Assembly: GCA_014896295.1 (NCBI GenBank)
Contig: JADBKR010000006.1
Location: 62,001 to 126,000 of the forward strand
DNA length: 64,000 nucleotides
Source: Limnochordaceae bacterium
Lineage (GTDB): Bacteria > Bacillota > Limnochordia > Limnochordales > Geochordaceae
Direction of reading: 5' to 3'
The notes beneath the pieces were generated by a model. That model did no database searches. It was not told where the DNA came from and worked only from the letters and a program-made list of their open reading frames with translations. How positions within the stretch are numbered: the first letter of the stretch is position 1; each line of letters opens with the position of its first letter. Below are positions 10,738 through 19,693 of the stretch, in pieces. A program made the position numbers and the translations under genes.

Positions 10738-10777
10738 GGCGCCGCCGGCGGACAGCAAGAGAGGAGGTACTCCCAGG

Positions 10778-11749
10778 ATGCGAACGCATGACAGCCGGCA
10801 GCGGCAGGGGTATCCGGCGGGTGGGCCGCCCGTGGCACGGCCCGCGACCCGGCATGCCCCGCCCGTGGTGGCAGCGGCGGTGCTCCTGGCCCTGGCTGCG
10901 GCGCTGCCTTGGCCGGCCGCGGCTCGAGCCGCCGACTACGCCCAGACGATGGCGGCCGGGGGCATCGGGTACAGCGCCCGGTTGCTGGGCATGGCGGGCG
11001 TATCGGTCGGCCTGGTCGACGAGACCGCCACGCTCTTCACCAATCCCGCGGCGCTGGCCCTGGTGAGGCGTCCCCACGTGACCACCCTGTACACCCGGCC
11101 GTTCGGCGAGGCCGACCACGTCGCCGTGAGCGGCGGCCTCCCCGGCTTCGCGGCGGGCGGCTCGCTGACCACGAGCGCCGTCGACCGAACGGACGAGTAC
11201 GGCCTGCCCGCAGGCGGCGCCGCCGGGTATCAGGAGCTGACCGTGGCTCTCGGCGGTGCGGCCGCCGTGGCGCGAGCGGCCGGCGCCACGCTCTACGCGG
11301 GCGGGGCTGCGCGCTACTACCGGCAGGCCGTGGCCGACGTGCAGGGCCAGGCGTTTACCGCCGACGTGGGCCTGCTCGTCGAGGCGGGGGCGGCCCAGGT
11401 GGGGATCAGCCGCCGCAACCTGCGGGCGGGGGCGATCGGCGTGGTGCGCTACCAGGACGGCGTCGAAGACCCGCTTGACCCGGCCACGACCATCGGAGCC
11501 GCCGTGCGGTTGGGGCCGGTGCTGGTGGCGGCCGACCATGGCCTCGAGGATGCGACCACCCGGGTGGGCGCCGAAGCGTGGGTGGGACAACTGGCGGTGC
11601 GAGGTGGCGTGGCCTTCGCCCCCGGAGGGGAGCGCCAGGTGAGCCTGGGGGCCGGGGTGGCGCTCGGGGCGGTCAAGGTCGACTACGCGTACCTCATGCA
11701 CCCGGCCCTTCCGGACTCTCACCGCCTGTCGCTCTCCGTCGACCTCTGA
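10778..11749 (+). CDS. PorV/UPF0164-like outer-membrane beta-barrel protein
   Basis: Protein of 323 residues with an N-terminal signal peptide (hydrophobic core VVAAAVLLALAAALPW, likely cleavage after ARA near residue 51). The start of the mature part, SARLLGMAGVSVGLVDETAT followed by LFTNPAALAL, follows the PorV/PorQ/UPF0164 signature (G-A-R-xLGMGGAxVAxxDD-xxxxxNPAxL). The remainder is alternating beta-strand sequence ending in SLSVDL. In Bacteroidota, PorV is the outer-membrane shuttle that works with SprA. AGAGGAGGT lies about ten bases upstream of the ATG. It directly follows the protease with a 40-base gap, probably in the same transcript. Confidence 0.68.
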   Translation: MRTHDSRQRQGYPAGGPPVARPATRHAPPVVAAAVLLALAAALPWPAAARAADYAQTMAAGGIGYSARLLGMAGVSVGLVDETATLFTNPAALALVRRPHVTTLYTRPFGEADHVAVSGGLPGFAAGGSLTTSAVDRTDEYGLPAGGAAGYQELTVALGGAAAVARAAGATLYAGGAARYYRQAVADVQGQAFTADVGLLVEAGAAQVGISRRNLRAGAIGVVRYQDGVEDPLDPATTIGAAVRLGPVLVAADHGLEDATTRVGAEAWVGQLAVRGGVAFAPGGERQVSLGAGVALGAVKVDYAYLMHPALPDSHRLSLSVDL

Positions 11750-11770
11750 GAAGGCCGTCGAAGCCGCAGC

Positions 11771-11810
11771 CCGAGGAGGCGGCCCCGTCAGGTGCCGGCC
11801 GCCTCCTCGG
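11771..11810. terminator. Bidirectional hairpin between convergent genes
   Basis: A perfect 14-base-pair inverted repeat, CCGAGGAGGCGGCC and its complement, with a 12-base loop. It lies between the end of the PorV-like gene and the convergent racemase gene, overlapping the racemase C-terminal codons. There is no T-run on either side, so termination is inferred from structure and position. Confidence 0.6.
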
Positions 11811-12573
11811 CCACGCTCCCAACGGCATACTCCACGACGGCGCGGGCCAGTACCTCCGTCGAGTCGATCAACGGCACGGCGGTATCTTCCCGGCGGAGCA
11901 CGAGCGGCAGCTCCGTGCACCCGAGCACGACGGCCCCGGGCGCAAGCCGCAGCGTCTCCCGCGCCAGAGCATCCAGCGCGAGCGGGCGGGCCACGGCGCG
12001 CTGGCCGGCCTTGACCCGGTAGATGGCCTCCATGACGCGCTCCTGGACGGCTGCCTCGGGCACGACCAGCCGGAGCCCCTCCTCCTCGAACGCCCGCTGG
12101 TACGTCCCTCCCAGTACCGTGCCGGTGGTCGCCAGCAGGAGCACCGGCGTGCCCAACCGGCCGACCCGCTCCTCGAGTGCCTGCCGGGTGGCGGCCGCCG
12201 CCAGGCGAATCATGTGCAGCACCGGCACTCGCACCGCCGCCGCGATCTCGTCGTACCAGTAGTGCGCGGAGTTGCAGGGCATCGCCAGCACCTCTGCCCC
12301 GGCCCGCTCCAGGCCCCTCGCCGTTTCGACGAGCATGGGCAGGGGGCTGGGCCCTTCGCCCTTGATGGCGGCCGTCCGGTCGGGGATCTGCGCGTTGCTG
12401 TCGATGAGCACCCGAGGGTGGTCCTGGTCTTTCGACGCAGGCACCAGCCGGACGATGCGCCAGAAGAGGTCGGCCGTCGCCTCCGGGCCCATGCCCCCGA
12501 TGATGCCGATGACCTTGGGCCGGCGAGGCTCCGGGCCTGCCGATCCGCCCGAGGCGTTGAACGTCGACCGCAT
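11788..12573 (-). CDS. Aspartate/glutamate racemase family protein
   Basis: Cofactor-independent racemase of 261 residues. The N-terminal VIGIIGGMGPEATADLF is the classic Asp-racemase start, and the two catalytic cysteines lie in MPCNSAHYWYDE and LGCTELPLVL. The substrate (aspartate or glutamate) cannot be fixed. ATG 12573 is chosen because AAAGGAG lies seven bases upstream; an upstream in-frame start at 12672 would add a non-conserved leader. It is transcribed divergently from perR. D-amino acids from such enzymes feed peptidoglycan. Confidence 0.88.
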   Translation of the reverse strand: MRSTFNASGGSAGPEPRRPKVIGIIGGMGPEATADLFWRIVRLVPASKDQDHPRVLIDSNAQIPDRTAAIKGEGPSPLPMLVETARGLERAGAEVLAMPCNSAHYWYDEIAAAVRVPVLHMIRLAAAATRQALEERVGRLGTPVLLLATTGTVLGGTYQRAFEEEGLRLVVPEAAVQERVMEAIYRVKAGQRAVARPLALDALARETLRLAPGAVVLGCTELPLVLRREDTAVPLIDSTEVLARAVVEYAVGSVAEEAAGT

Positions 12574-12730
12574 GGGGTGACTCCTTTCAACGGGGAAGGT
12601 ACGAGAACCGGAGGCGAAAGGCCTGCGAGCGCCCGAGCCCGCCTCGGGACCGTACGTTCGACATGAGGGCACGAAACCCGTTACGCTGGATCAATGTCCC
12701 GGGCATCTGTCACAAACTGGACGGTTCGTG

Positions 12731-12759
12731 TTGACAGTAACCATCGTCAGCAGTATCCT
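12731..12759 (+). promoter_or_regulatory. Sigma-70-type promoter for perR
   Basis: TTGACA at 12731-12736 and TATCCT at 12754-12759, separated by exactly 17 bases, about 100 bases upstream of the perR start. The -35 is a perfect consensus match and the region is AT-richer than its surroundings. No clear PerR box was recognised, so autoregulation is not shown. Confidence 0.65.
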
Positions 12760-12859
12760 CAAAACGAGGTTTGCGCCATTCGTCACAAAGTACAGCAATA
12801 CCAACGAGTTGCAGCAAGGGACGTCGTCATCGCCGCTGCAGCAGAGAGGACGGTCTGGG

Positions 12860-13333
12860 ATGGAGAAAATCCAGGGGTTCATCCGCAAGACCAAGCAGCG
12901 GGAGGTCATCCTGCGGGTGCTGCGGGGGACCAAGTCGCACCCGACCGCTGACTGGGTCTACCAGGAGGTTCGCAAGGAGCTGCCCAACATCAGCCTCGGC
13001 ACCGTCTACCGCAACCTCAAGATCCTCACGGCCTCGGGCGAGGCTCTCGAGCTCTCCTACGGGAGCTCGTACAGCCGCTTCGACGGCACGCCCGAAAACC
13101 ACTACCACTTCGTGTGCCAGCGCTGTGGCCGGGTAGAAGACGTCCCGATGCCCGTAGACGAGTCGCTCGATCGGGCCGTGGAGCAGCTGATGGGCGTCAA
13201 GGTGCGCCAGCACCGGCTGGAGTTTTACGGCCTGTGCGAGCAGTGCGCGGCCGAGCAGATCGAGCGCCCGGAGAGGCCCATGGCGCTCCGGCGGCAGCCC
13301 GTGGAGGAGCGAGACCAGGCCTACGCCCACTGA
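12860..13333 (+). CDS. perR: Fur-family peroxide-responsive repressor
   Basis: Metal-dependent repressor of 157 residues. The helix-turn-helix (HPTADWVYQEVRKELPNISL then GTVYRNLKILTASGEA) precedes a metal region, RFDGTPENHYHFVCQRCG, and a second zinc pair, YGLCEQC. Residues matching the B. subtilis PerR regulatory metal site are present: His in SHPTADW, Asp in RFDG, both His in NHYHF, and Asp in VEDV. The block QHRLEFYGLCEQC is nearly that of PerR, so PerR is preferred over Fur or Zur. ATG 12860 follows AGAGGA; the frame open from 12728 would translate through the promoter. Confidence 0.87.
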   Translation: MEKIQGFIRKTKQREVILRVLRGTKSHPTADWVYQEVRKELPNISLGTVYRNLKILTASGEALELSYGSSYSRFDGTPENHYHFVCQRCGRVEDVPMPVDESLDRAVEQLMGVKVRQHRLEFYGLCEQCAAEQIERPERPMALRRQPVEERDQAYAH

Positions 13334-13406
13334 GCTTCGGCGGGCATCCGGGGCGGGGATGCGGCCCCAGGGGAGGCGACATCCTCATTCCCCATGAGGG
13401 GCCGCC

Positions 13407-13444
13407 GTCGGCCGGCTCCGATCCAGGCGACGGAGCCGGCCGAC
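13407..13444 (+). terminator. GC hairpin downstream of perR
   Basis: A perfect 14-base-pair inverted repeat, GTCGGCCGGCTCCG and its complement, with a 10-base loop, 73 bases after the perR stop and just before sfsA. No U-tract follows. It probably terminates perR transcription, although a structured leader for sfsA is possible. Confidence 0.55.
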
Positions 13445-13470
13445 TCGCGCCCGCGCGCTACCATTCCATC

Positions 13471-14202
13471 ATGAACGTCGCATCGGTTCTCGAGCCTTCC
13501 ACGTTGCTCGCACGGCTCAACCGCTTCGCCGTCGCACTCCACCTCGACGGCAAGCGGCAGGTGGCACACCTGCCCAACTCCGGGCGCCTGCGAGAACTCC
13601 TCACGCCGGGAAGGCCTACGCTCGTCGCCCTTCCTTCCCGTGCGCCCGAGACCTCCCGCAGGCCAACCGTGAACCTCCCGAGGCGAACGGTCGGGGATGC
13701 GCTCTTCATGCTCGGCCCCAACGGCTGGGTCTGCGTGGACGCCCGGTTGCCGGGCCGGCTGCTGGCCGAGGCCGTGGAGCAGCAGCGGCTGGACGTCTTC
13801 CGGGGCTGGCGGGTGAAACGGCTCGAATACCCGGTGCCCCAGGAGCCCGGCACCCGTCTCGACCTGCTCCTGGAACGGGGGGAAGCGCTCGCGCTGGTGG
13901 AGACCAAGTCGGTGACGCTGGTCGAGCGGGGCACGGCGCTTTTCCCCGATGCGCCGACGGTTCGGGGGCGCCGTCACGTGGAGGTGTTGCTGCGGGCGGC
14001 CGAGGCGGGCGGCGCGGCGTTCGTCGTCTTCGTGGTCCAGCGGCGCGACGCGCTGCGGTTCAGCCCGCACCGGCAGGCCGACCCGGCATTCGCCGAAGCC
14101 CTCGAGCGTGCAGCCCGAGGGGGCGTGCAGGTCCTGGCCTACCGGTGCGGGGTCGATCCGCCCTCCGTCGGCATCGAAGAGGCCATCCCGGTGGTGCTGT
14201 GA
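13471..14202 (+). CDS. sfsA: SfsA family DNA-binding/nuclease-like protein
   Basis: Protein of 243 residues, within the usual SfsA length. The N-terminal OB-like part (RFAVALHLDGKRQVAHLPNS) is followed by the PD-(D/E)XK-like core with LDLLLERG and VETKSVTLVE. The family stretch ALFPDAPTVRGRRHVE and FVVFVVQRRDALRFSPH follow. SfsA was named for sugar-fermentation stimulation in E. coli and its biochemical role is uncertain. The ATG at 13471 lacks a strong ribosome binding site but matches family N-termini. Confidence 0.9.
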   Translation: MNVASVLEPSTLLARLNRFAVALHLDGKRQVAHLPNSGRLRELLTPGRPTLVALPSRAPETSRRPTVNLPRRTVGDALFMLGPNGWVCVDARLPGRLLAEAVEQQRLDVFRGWRVKRLEYPVPQEPGTRLDLLLERGEALALVETKSVTLVERGTALFPDAPTVRGRRHVEVLLRAAEAGGAAFVVFVVQRRDALRFSPHRQADPAFAEALERAARGGVQVLAYRCGVDPPSVGIEEAIPVVL

Positions 14203-14224
14203 GCGACTCGGTTGCCTGCGCGCC

Positions 14225-15631
14225 TCAGGCCGGCGGCCCTCCGGGGCTCGCCGGTGCCGCCGGAGCGGTGGGCGTCTGCGGGACGGCACCTGCGGGCGGC
14301 GGTGCCGGTGGGTTCGAGGGCGGCGGCACCGTGGGGGCGGTCGTGCTGCCTCCGGCGTTGGGCAGGATCAGCTGGTTGATGACCTTCTCCAGGAGTTCCT
14401 GCTGCGCCAGCTGGCGGGCGCTCGTCCAGTCCTGGGCCAGCACCGATCGGATGAGTTCGGGGGAGACGTTGAGCCTGGTCGCCCCCTCCTGGGCCAGCCG
14501 GTCCATGGCTACCTGCCGGAGCGACGCCCAATCCCGGTTGATGAGGGCTTCGGCCTCCCATGGGGCGATGCCGAGGGCCATCAGCCGGTCATAGACCTCC
14601 GGGGTCAGGGTCGTCGTGAGACCCTTCCAGTCCCCTTGCAGGAGCATCTGCCACTGCTGCGGGGTGAGGTACTGGGCGACCTGGCGCAGGAGGTCGCGGG
14701 CCTTCTCGAGGGCCACCTGCTGGTCCAGGATGCTGCCACCCGACGCCACGACGACTTTCGCCTCGCCTGCCGGGTCGAGGACGGCGGTCACCTGGTCCCC
14801 CGTGGCCAGACGTTCGACGCTGGAGGGCTGGCCGTTGCGCATCACCAGGGTGGCGTCGGAGAAGCGCAGGGGCACCGGGCCCCCATCCGTCGTCACGGTG
14901 GCGCGGCGGGCGTTGGCCTGGCTCAGCTGCAAGCGCCCGCTCGCCGTGGAGAGCTGGCGCGCCAGATAGAGCACCTGCACGGCCTCGCCGCGGGTGGCGG
15001 CCCGGCGGGCCTCGCTGGCCGACCGGATGCTCGCGGGTACCATCCCGGCCGCCCTGGCCAGCTCCATCGCGGCTCCGGACGGATCCCCGCCGTTCGGCGC
15101 CGGCCACTGGCCGGCGAGCGAGCCCATTCCGGCCAGCCGTACGGCGGCGGTCAGGAGGTTGCCCACCGACAGCGGGGTCGAGGCGGCATCCGCAAGGTCC
15201 GTGACTTTGGGCAAGATCCCCCGCTCCATGAGGGCCTGCACCGCGGCGCGCTCGGGGCTCGCTCCCGCGGGCAGGGTCATGTCGAAGGTGGCCACGCCGG
15301 CGCGGGCAAACTCACCCAGGGTGATGGCCCGAGAAGCACGAAAGTGGTCTCCCGGGAACGCCGTGAGTGCCCCCGTCGGCTCGAGCGCCTGCAGCGCCCG
15401 GCGCAATGCGGCGTCGGTGACGTCGGTGTACCCTCCGGGTGCCGGCGCGCTCTGAGACGCCTTCGAGGCAGCCGTGGCCGGCTCCGGAGCACCGGCGCGC
15501 TGGCCGGTCGCCGCCGCGGCGACCACCGGCGCGGCGATCAAGGTCACGATGAGGCCGAGCCATGCAAGCGAACGACCTCGCAAGAGGCTGCACACTCCTC
15601 TCCTCGCGTGTCGAGGAATTTGGAGCCGCAC
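14225..15631 (-). CDS. Exported SLH-domain-like protein
   Basis: Protein of 468 residues with a signal peptide (LAWLGLIVTLIAAPVVAAAA) and a proline/alanine linker. Three SLH-like modules appear to follow at about 60-230: YTDVTDAALRRALQALEP with ITLGEFARAGV, then ERAAVQALMERGILPKV, then ELARAAGMVP with TRGEAVQVLYLAR. The second half holds a beta-type section (PLRFSDATLVMRNGQ) and a long helical region, ending in a proline-rich tail. SLH modules bind secondary cell-wall polymers, and in diderm Bacillota they link outer membrane to peptidoglycan. The GTG start at 15631 has AGAAAGGAT upstream. Specific function unknown. Confidence 0.6.
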   Translation of the reverse strand: MRLQIPRHARRGVCSLLRGRSLAWLGLIVTLIAAPVVAAAATGQRAGAPEPATAASKASQSAPAPGGYTDVTDAALRRALQALEPTGALTAFPGDHFRASRAITLGEFARAGVATFDMTLPAGASPERAAVQALMERGILPKVTDLADAASTPLSVGNLLTAAVRLAGMGSLAGQWPAPNGGDPSGAAMELARAAGMVPASIRSASEARRAATRGEAVQVLYLARQLSTASGRLQLSQANARRATVTTDGGPVPLRFSDATLVMRNGQPSSVERLATGDQVTAVLDPAGEAKVVVASGGSILDQQVALEKARDLLRQVAQYLTPQQWQMLLQGDWKGLTTTLTPEVYDRLMALGIAPWEAEALINRDWASLRQVAMDRLAQEGATRLNVSPELIRSVLAQDWTSARQLAQQELLEKVINQLILPNAGGSTTAPTVPPPSNPPAPPPAGAVPQTPTAPAAPASPGGPPA

Positions 15632-15763
15632 GGTCGAACATCCTTTCTGTAACTACCGGTAAAGCAAGCAGCGACGGCCTTTGGGGCCACTGCCGGGCAA
15701 AACGACCAGGCTCTTCCGGGCGACCGCGCCGGAGAGGGCCGGACACCGGAGGAGGCCGCATCG

Positions 15764-18763
15764 ATGGCTGAAACGGCACGGCGCCTCATGCTGGTCGACG
15801 GATACAGCCTGCTCCACCGCGCCTTTTTCGCCCTGCCGATGCTGACCACCAGCGGGGGCGAGCCGACGAGCGCGGTCCTGGGCTTTGCCACCATGCTGGT
15901 GCGGCTGTTGGAAGAGGAGCGCCCCGACCACGTGATCGTGGCGCAGGACATGGCCGGGCCTACGTTCCGGCACCGCCAGTTCGAGGCGTACAAGGCCCAG
16001 CGGCCGTCCATGCCTGACCCGCTGCGCCACCAGGTGGTGCGCTTCGAGCAGCTCGTGGAGGCGTTTCGCATCCCCCGGGTGGGGGTGGAGGGGTTCGAGG
16101 CGGACGACGTCATCGGCACCCTCACTCGCCAGGCGCTCGAGCAAGACCCCACCTGCCAGGTGCTCATCGTGACCGGGGATCGGGATATCCTGCAGCTCGT
16201 CGGCGACCGGGTGACCGCGCTCATCACCCGGCGGGGCATCAGCGAAATGGAGCGCTTCACGCCCGAGCACGTGAGGCAGGTACTGGGGATCGCGCCGGCT
16301 CAGGTGGCCGACCTCAAGGGGCTGGTGGGCGACACGAGCGACAACATCCCCGGGGTGCCGGGCATCGGGGAGAAGACCGCATCGCAGCTGCTGCAGCACT
16401 ACCCCGACCTGGAGAGCATCCTCCAACACGTGGACGAGCTGCCGGGGCGGGTGGCCAGGGCGCTGGAGAGGTTCGGGGATCAGGCCAGGCTCAGCCGTCA
16501 CCTGGCCACCATCGTCACCACGGTGCCCGTAGAGCTCGACTGGGAGTCTTGCCGGCGCCGGGAGCCCGACGCCGATCGGCTCGCCTCCCTGCTGCTGGAG
16601 CTCGAGTTTTCGCGCTTGCTCGCGCGCCTCGGACAGATGTACCCGGCCGTCGCCGAGGCTGCCCGGAGGGGCGCAGGCGCCGGGGGGAAGGCCGGGGAGA
16701 GCCCGAACGGGGCGGCAGCCGCGGAGCAGGCAGAGCAAGGAGGCCTGGCGGCGCCGCCGGGACAGGATGGCGTGGCCGCCGGTGAGGGAGCGGCGGCACG
16801 AGGCGCCGCGAGGGTCTCCCGGGGCCGCAGGCAATCCGGCGAGGGGGGAGACGGGGAGTCCGGGAGCACGGGCAGGGGGCATCCGGCCGAGCGCCGCGTG
16901 GCGGACGGGCGAGCTCCGTTCGGTCTCCCGGAGCTGCTCGACCGGCCGGAGGCGCTGGCGCAGGCCGTCGAGAGGTTGCGGCGGGCAGGGCCTGCGGCGG
17001 TGCTGGTCGTGCCGGCGTCGACCGACCCCATGCGGGCGCCGGCGGTTGCCGTGGCTGCTGCCAACGAGGGCGCCGCCCTGCTGGTGGCGGCCGCCGGGGA
17101 GTCGTGGCCGGCCGAGCTTGCACCGCTGGCGCGGTGGCTCGAGGATCCGCAGGCGCCCAAGTGGTGCCACGACGCCAAGACCGCCGCCGTGGCCCTGGGC
17201 AGCCGCGGCGTGGTGCTCAGGGGCGTCGTGGAGGACGTCATGCTGGCCTCCTACCTCTTGCGCGCGGGCCAGGGTAACCACACCCTCGAGGAGATCGCGC
17301 TGCGTTTCCTCGGGCGCATGGTCGAAGAAGGCGCGGGGGTCGAGCCTCGCAAGGGAGGGGGAGCCCGGCAGCCGCCGGACGGTGCCGTGCAGCAGGCGCT
17401 GGTCCCGGAGTTGCTGGTCGCCGCCGTCCAGGGCCAGACGCGGGACCTGGCCCAAACGGTGCGGCAGTTCGCCAGAGAACGCCTGGAGGCGATCTACCTG
17501 CTCGCCGGCCCGCTGGCCCGGTGGGTGGAGGAGGACGGCCTGGAGCGGGTCTACCGGGAGATCGAGATGCCGCTGTGGCCGGTGCTGGCCGAGATGGAGC
17601 AGGTTGGGGTCAAGATCGACACCGAGGCGCTGGCGCGGCTGGGAGAGACCCTGGGGCGGGAGATCGAGGCCACGGCCGAGGCGATTTACCGGCTGGCGGG
17701 CGAGTCGTTCAACATCAACTCGCCCCGGCAGCTCAGCCACATCCTCTTCGACAAGCTGGAGCTGCCGGTGGTCAAGGAGACCAAGACCGGCCCCAGCACG
17801 AGCGCCGACGTGCTGGAGCAGCTCGCCGACCAGCACGAGATCGTGCGGAAGATCCTCGACTACCGGCAGCTGGTCAAGCTCAAGGGCACCTACGTCGACC
17901 CCATGCCCGCCCTGGTCCATCCCCGCACCGGCCGGCTCCACACGACCTTCCACCAGGCGGTGACGGCGACGGGGAGGCTGTCCAGCAGCAATCCCAACCT
18001 GCAAAACATCCCCGTGCGCACCGACCAGGGCGCGGTGATCCGGGAGGCGTTCGTCGCCGGGATGCCCGGGTGGGTGCTCATGAGCGCCGACTACTCGCAG
18101 ATCGAGCTGCGGGTGCTGGCCCACATGGCGGGCGACGAGGTGCTCATCGACGCGTTCCGCTCGGGGCAGGACATCCACACCCGTACGGCCTCGGAGGTCT
18201 TCGGGGTGCCGATGGACGCCGTGACCCCGGCCATGCGCAGCGGGGCCAAGGCCATCAACTTCGGCATCGTCTACGGGATCAGCGCATATGGGCTGGCCAG
18301 GGGGACAGGCCTGTCGCAGGAAGACGCCCGGCGGTACATCGACGGCTACTTCCACAAGTACGCCGGGGTCAAGGCGTACCTCGACCGCACGGTGCAGGAG
18401 GCGAGGCGGCTCGGCTACGTGACGACCCTGTTCGGGCGGCGGCGGTATCTGCCGGAGCTTCACTCGCGCCAGTACGCCCAGCGGGCCTTCGCCGAGCGCA
18501 TGGCGATGAACACGCCCATCCAGGGCACGGCCGCGGACATCATGAAACTGGCGATGGTGGCCGTCCACCGCGCCCTGGAGGAGGAGGGGCTGGCGGCCCG
18601 AATGGTGCTGCAGGTACACGACGAGCTGGTACTGGAGGTGCCCCAGGACGAAGTGGAGCGGGCCGGCGAGCTCGTCCGCTCGACGATGGAAAACGTCGTG
18701 CACCTGTCGGTGCCCCTCGTCGTCGACGTCAAGAGCGGCCGTAACTGGCGGGAGTGCAAGTAG
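15764..18763 (+). CDS. polA: DNA polymerase I
   Basis: Replication and repair polymerase of 999 residues. Residues 1-290 are the 5'-3' exonuclease domain (LVDGYSLLHRAFFALP, GFEADDVIGTL, TGDRDILQL, GVPGIGEKTA). Residues of about 295-390 form a low-complexity Gly/Ala/Glu-rich linker that makes the protein longer than usual. The 3'-5' exonuclease region lacks the acidic DxE motif, so proofreading is probably lost. The polymerase domain is intact: motif A DYSQIELR (Asp776), motif B KAINFGIVYG (Lys829) and motif C VHDEL (residues 951-955). ATG 15764 follows GGAGGAGG. It is probably co-transcribed with coaE, mgsA and the transglycosylase. Confidence 0.97.
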   Translation: MAETARRLMLVDGYSLLHRAFFALPMLTTSGGEPTSAVLGFATMLVRLLEEERPDHVIVAQDMAGPTFRHRQFEAYKAQRPSMPDPLRHQVVRFEQLVEAFRIPRVGVEGFEADDVIGTLTRQALEQDPTCQVLIVTGDRDILQLVGDRVTALITRRGISEMERFTPEHVRQVLGIAPAQVADLKGLVGDTSDNIPGVPGIGEKTASQLLQHYPDLESILQHVDELPGRVARALERFGDQARLSRHLATIVTTVPVELDWESCRRREPDADRLASLLLELEFSRLLARLGQMYPAVAEAARRGAGAGGKAGESPNGAAAAEQAEQGGLAAPPGQDGVAAGEGAAARGAARVSRGRRQSGEGGDGESGSTGRGHPAERRVADGRAPFGLPELLDRPEALAQAVERLRRAGPAAVLVVPASTDPMRAPAVAVAAANEGAALLVAAAGESWPAELAPLARWLEDPQAPKWCHDAKTAAVALGSRGVVLRGVVEDVMLASYLLRAGQGNHTLEEIALRFLGRMVEEGAGVEPRKGGGARQPPDGAVQQALVPELLVAAVQGQTRDLAQTVRQFARERLEAIYLLAGPLARWVEEDGLERVYREIEMPLWPVLAEMEQVGVKIDTEALARLGETLGREIEATAEAIYRLAGESFNINSPRQLSHILFDKLELPVVKETKTGPSTSADVLEQLADQHEIVRKILDYRQLVKLKGTYVDPMPALVHPRTGRLHTTFHQAVTATGRLSSSNPNLQNIPVRTDQGAVIREAFVAGMPGWVLMSADYSQIELRVLAHMAGDEVLIDAFRSGQDIHTRTASEVFGVPMDAVTPAMRSGAKAINFGIVYGISAYGLARGTGLSQEDARRYIDGYFHKYAGVKAYLDRTVQEARRLGYVTTLFGRRRYLPELHSRQYAQRAFAERMAMNTPIQGTAADIMKLAMVAVHRALEEEGLAARMVLQVHDELVLEVPQDEVERAGELVRSTMENVVHLSVPLVVDVKSGRNWRECK

Positions 18764-18938
18764 CCTGGCGGGCTCGAGGCCACCGGCGCCGCTGGGGGTG
18801 GCGGGGCTGGCGCTCGGGGCGGGGTGGACGCCTCCGGGGCCGAGCGGACGCGGCGGGCCGCCTGCCCGGCGCCGCCATCCGTGCCCGTGGGCGGCCGTGG
18901 GGCCGGCGGCGCGCCGCTGGTGCCGCCGGCACGCGCCG

Positions 18939-19693
18939 GTGGTCGGCCTGACGGGCGGGTTCGCCAGCGGCAAGAGCGTGGTACGGGAGATGCTCCGGAC
19001 CCTGGGGGCCGGCGTCGTGGATGCGGACGCGCTGACGCGGAGCTGTCCCGGCCGGGCGGCCCGGTCTGGCGGGCCATCGTGGAGGCACTGGGGGCGGGCG
19101 GGGTGCTGCGCCCCGACGGAGAGCTCGACCGGGCGGCCATTCGCCGCCGCATCTTCGAGGATGCGGGGGCCAGGCTCAAGGTCGACGCGGCGACGCACCC
19201 CATCATCCTGGCGGAGCTTCGCAGGCGGGTGGCGGGCCTGATGCGCTCGGATCAGAAGGAGCACCGGGCCCGCCCCGTCGTGGTAGAGGTGCCGCTCCTC
19301 TTCGAGGCCGGCCGCCGGGCCTGCCGGATGGTGGACGTGACGGTGGTCGTCTGGGCCGACCCCGAGACGTGCCTGCAGCGGGCCACGGGCCGGGGCCTCG
19401 ACCCGGGCGAGGCGCAGCGCGCCATCGAAGCCCAGTGGCCGCTCGAGCGTAAACGGCGCCTGGCGGACTGGGTGGTCGACAACTCGGGGCGCTTGGAGAA
19501 GACCCGGCGCCAGGTGCGCCGGCTGTGGAGGGTGCTGGCATCTTCGTGCGCATCGCACTGGTGGCTCATGACAAGCAAAAGCCCGCGATGGTGGAGTTCG
19601 TCCGGCGCTTTCGCCCGGTCCTCGAGCGCTGCCGCCTGGTTGCCACCGGTACCACCGGGCGGGTGGTGGCGGAGGCGACGGGGCTCGACGTAG
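18939..19693 (+). CDS. coaE: Dephospho-CoA kinase, frameshifted near 19040
   Basis: Last enzyme of coenzyme A synthesis, phosphorylating dephospho-CoA. The N-terminal frame gives [19 protein letters not shown] (P-loop) and [10 protein letters not shown]. The conserved continuation [44 protein letters not shown] and [20 protein letters not shown] lies in a different frame. Adding one G to the GG at 19039-19040 restores a normal protein. As coaE is normally essential, a sequence error is likelier than decay. The start is uncertain (GTG 18939 gives the canonical N-terminus; GTG 18798 adds an odd leader). The tail runs about 150 bases into mgsA, which is also suspicious. Confidence 0.8.

Noticed and set aside
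15653-19558. A 1301-codon open frame on the minus strand opposite polA and coaE
   Set aside because: It is a mirror of GC-rich codon use; it has no recognisable domain, is rich in Arg/His/Pro, and lies antisense to a certain polymerase gene.
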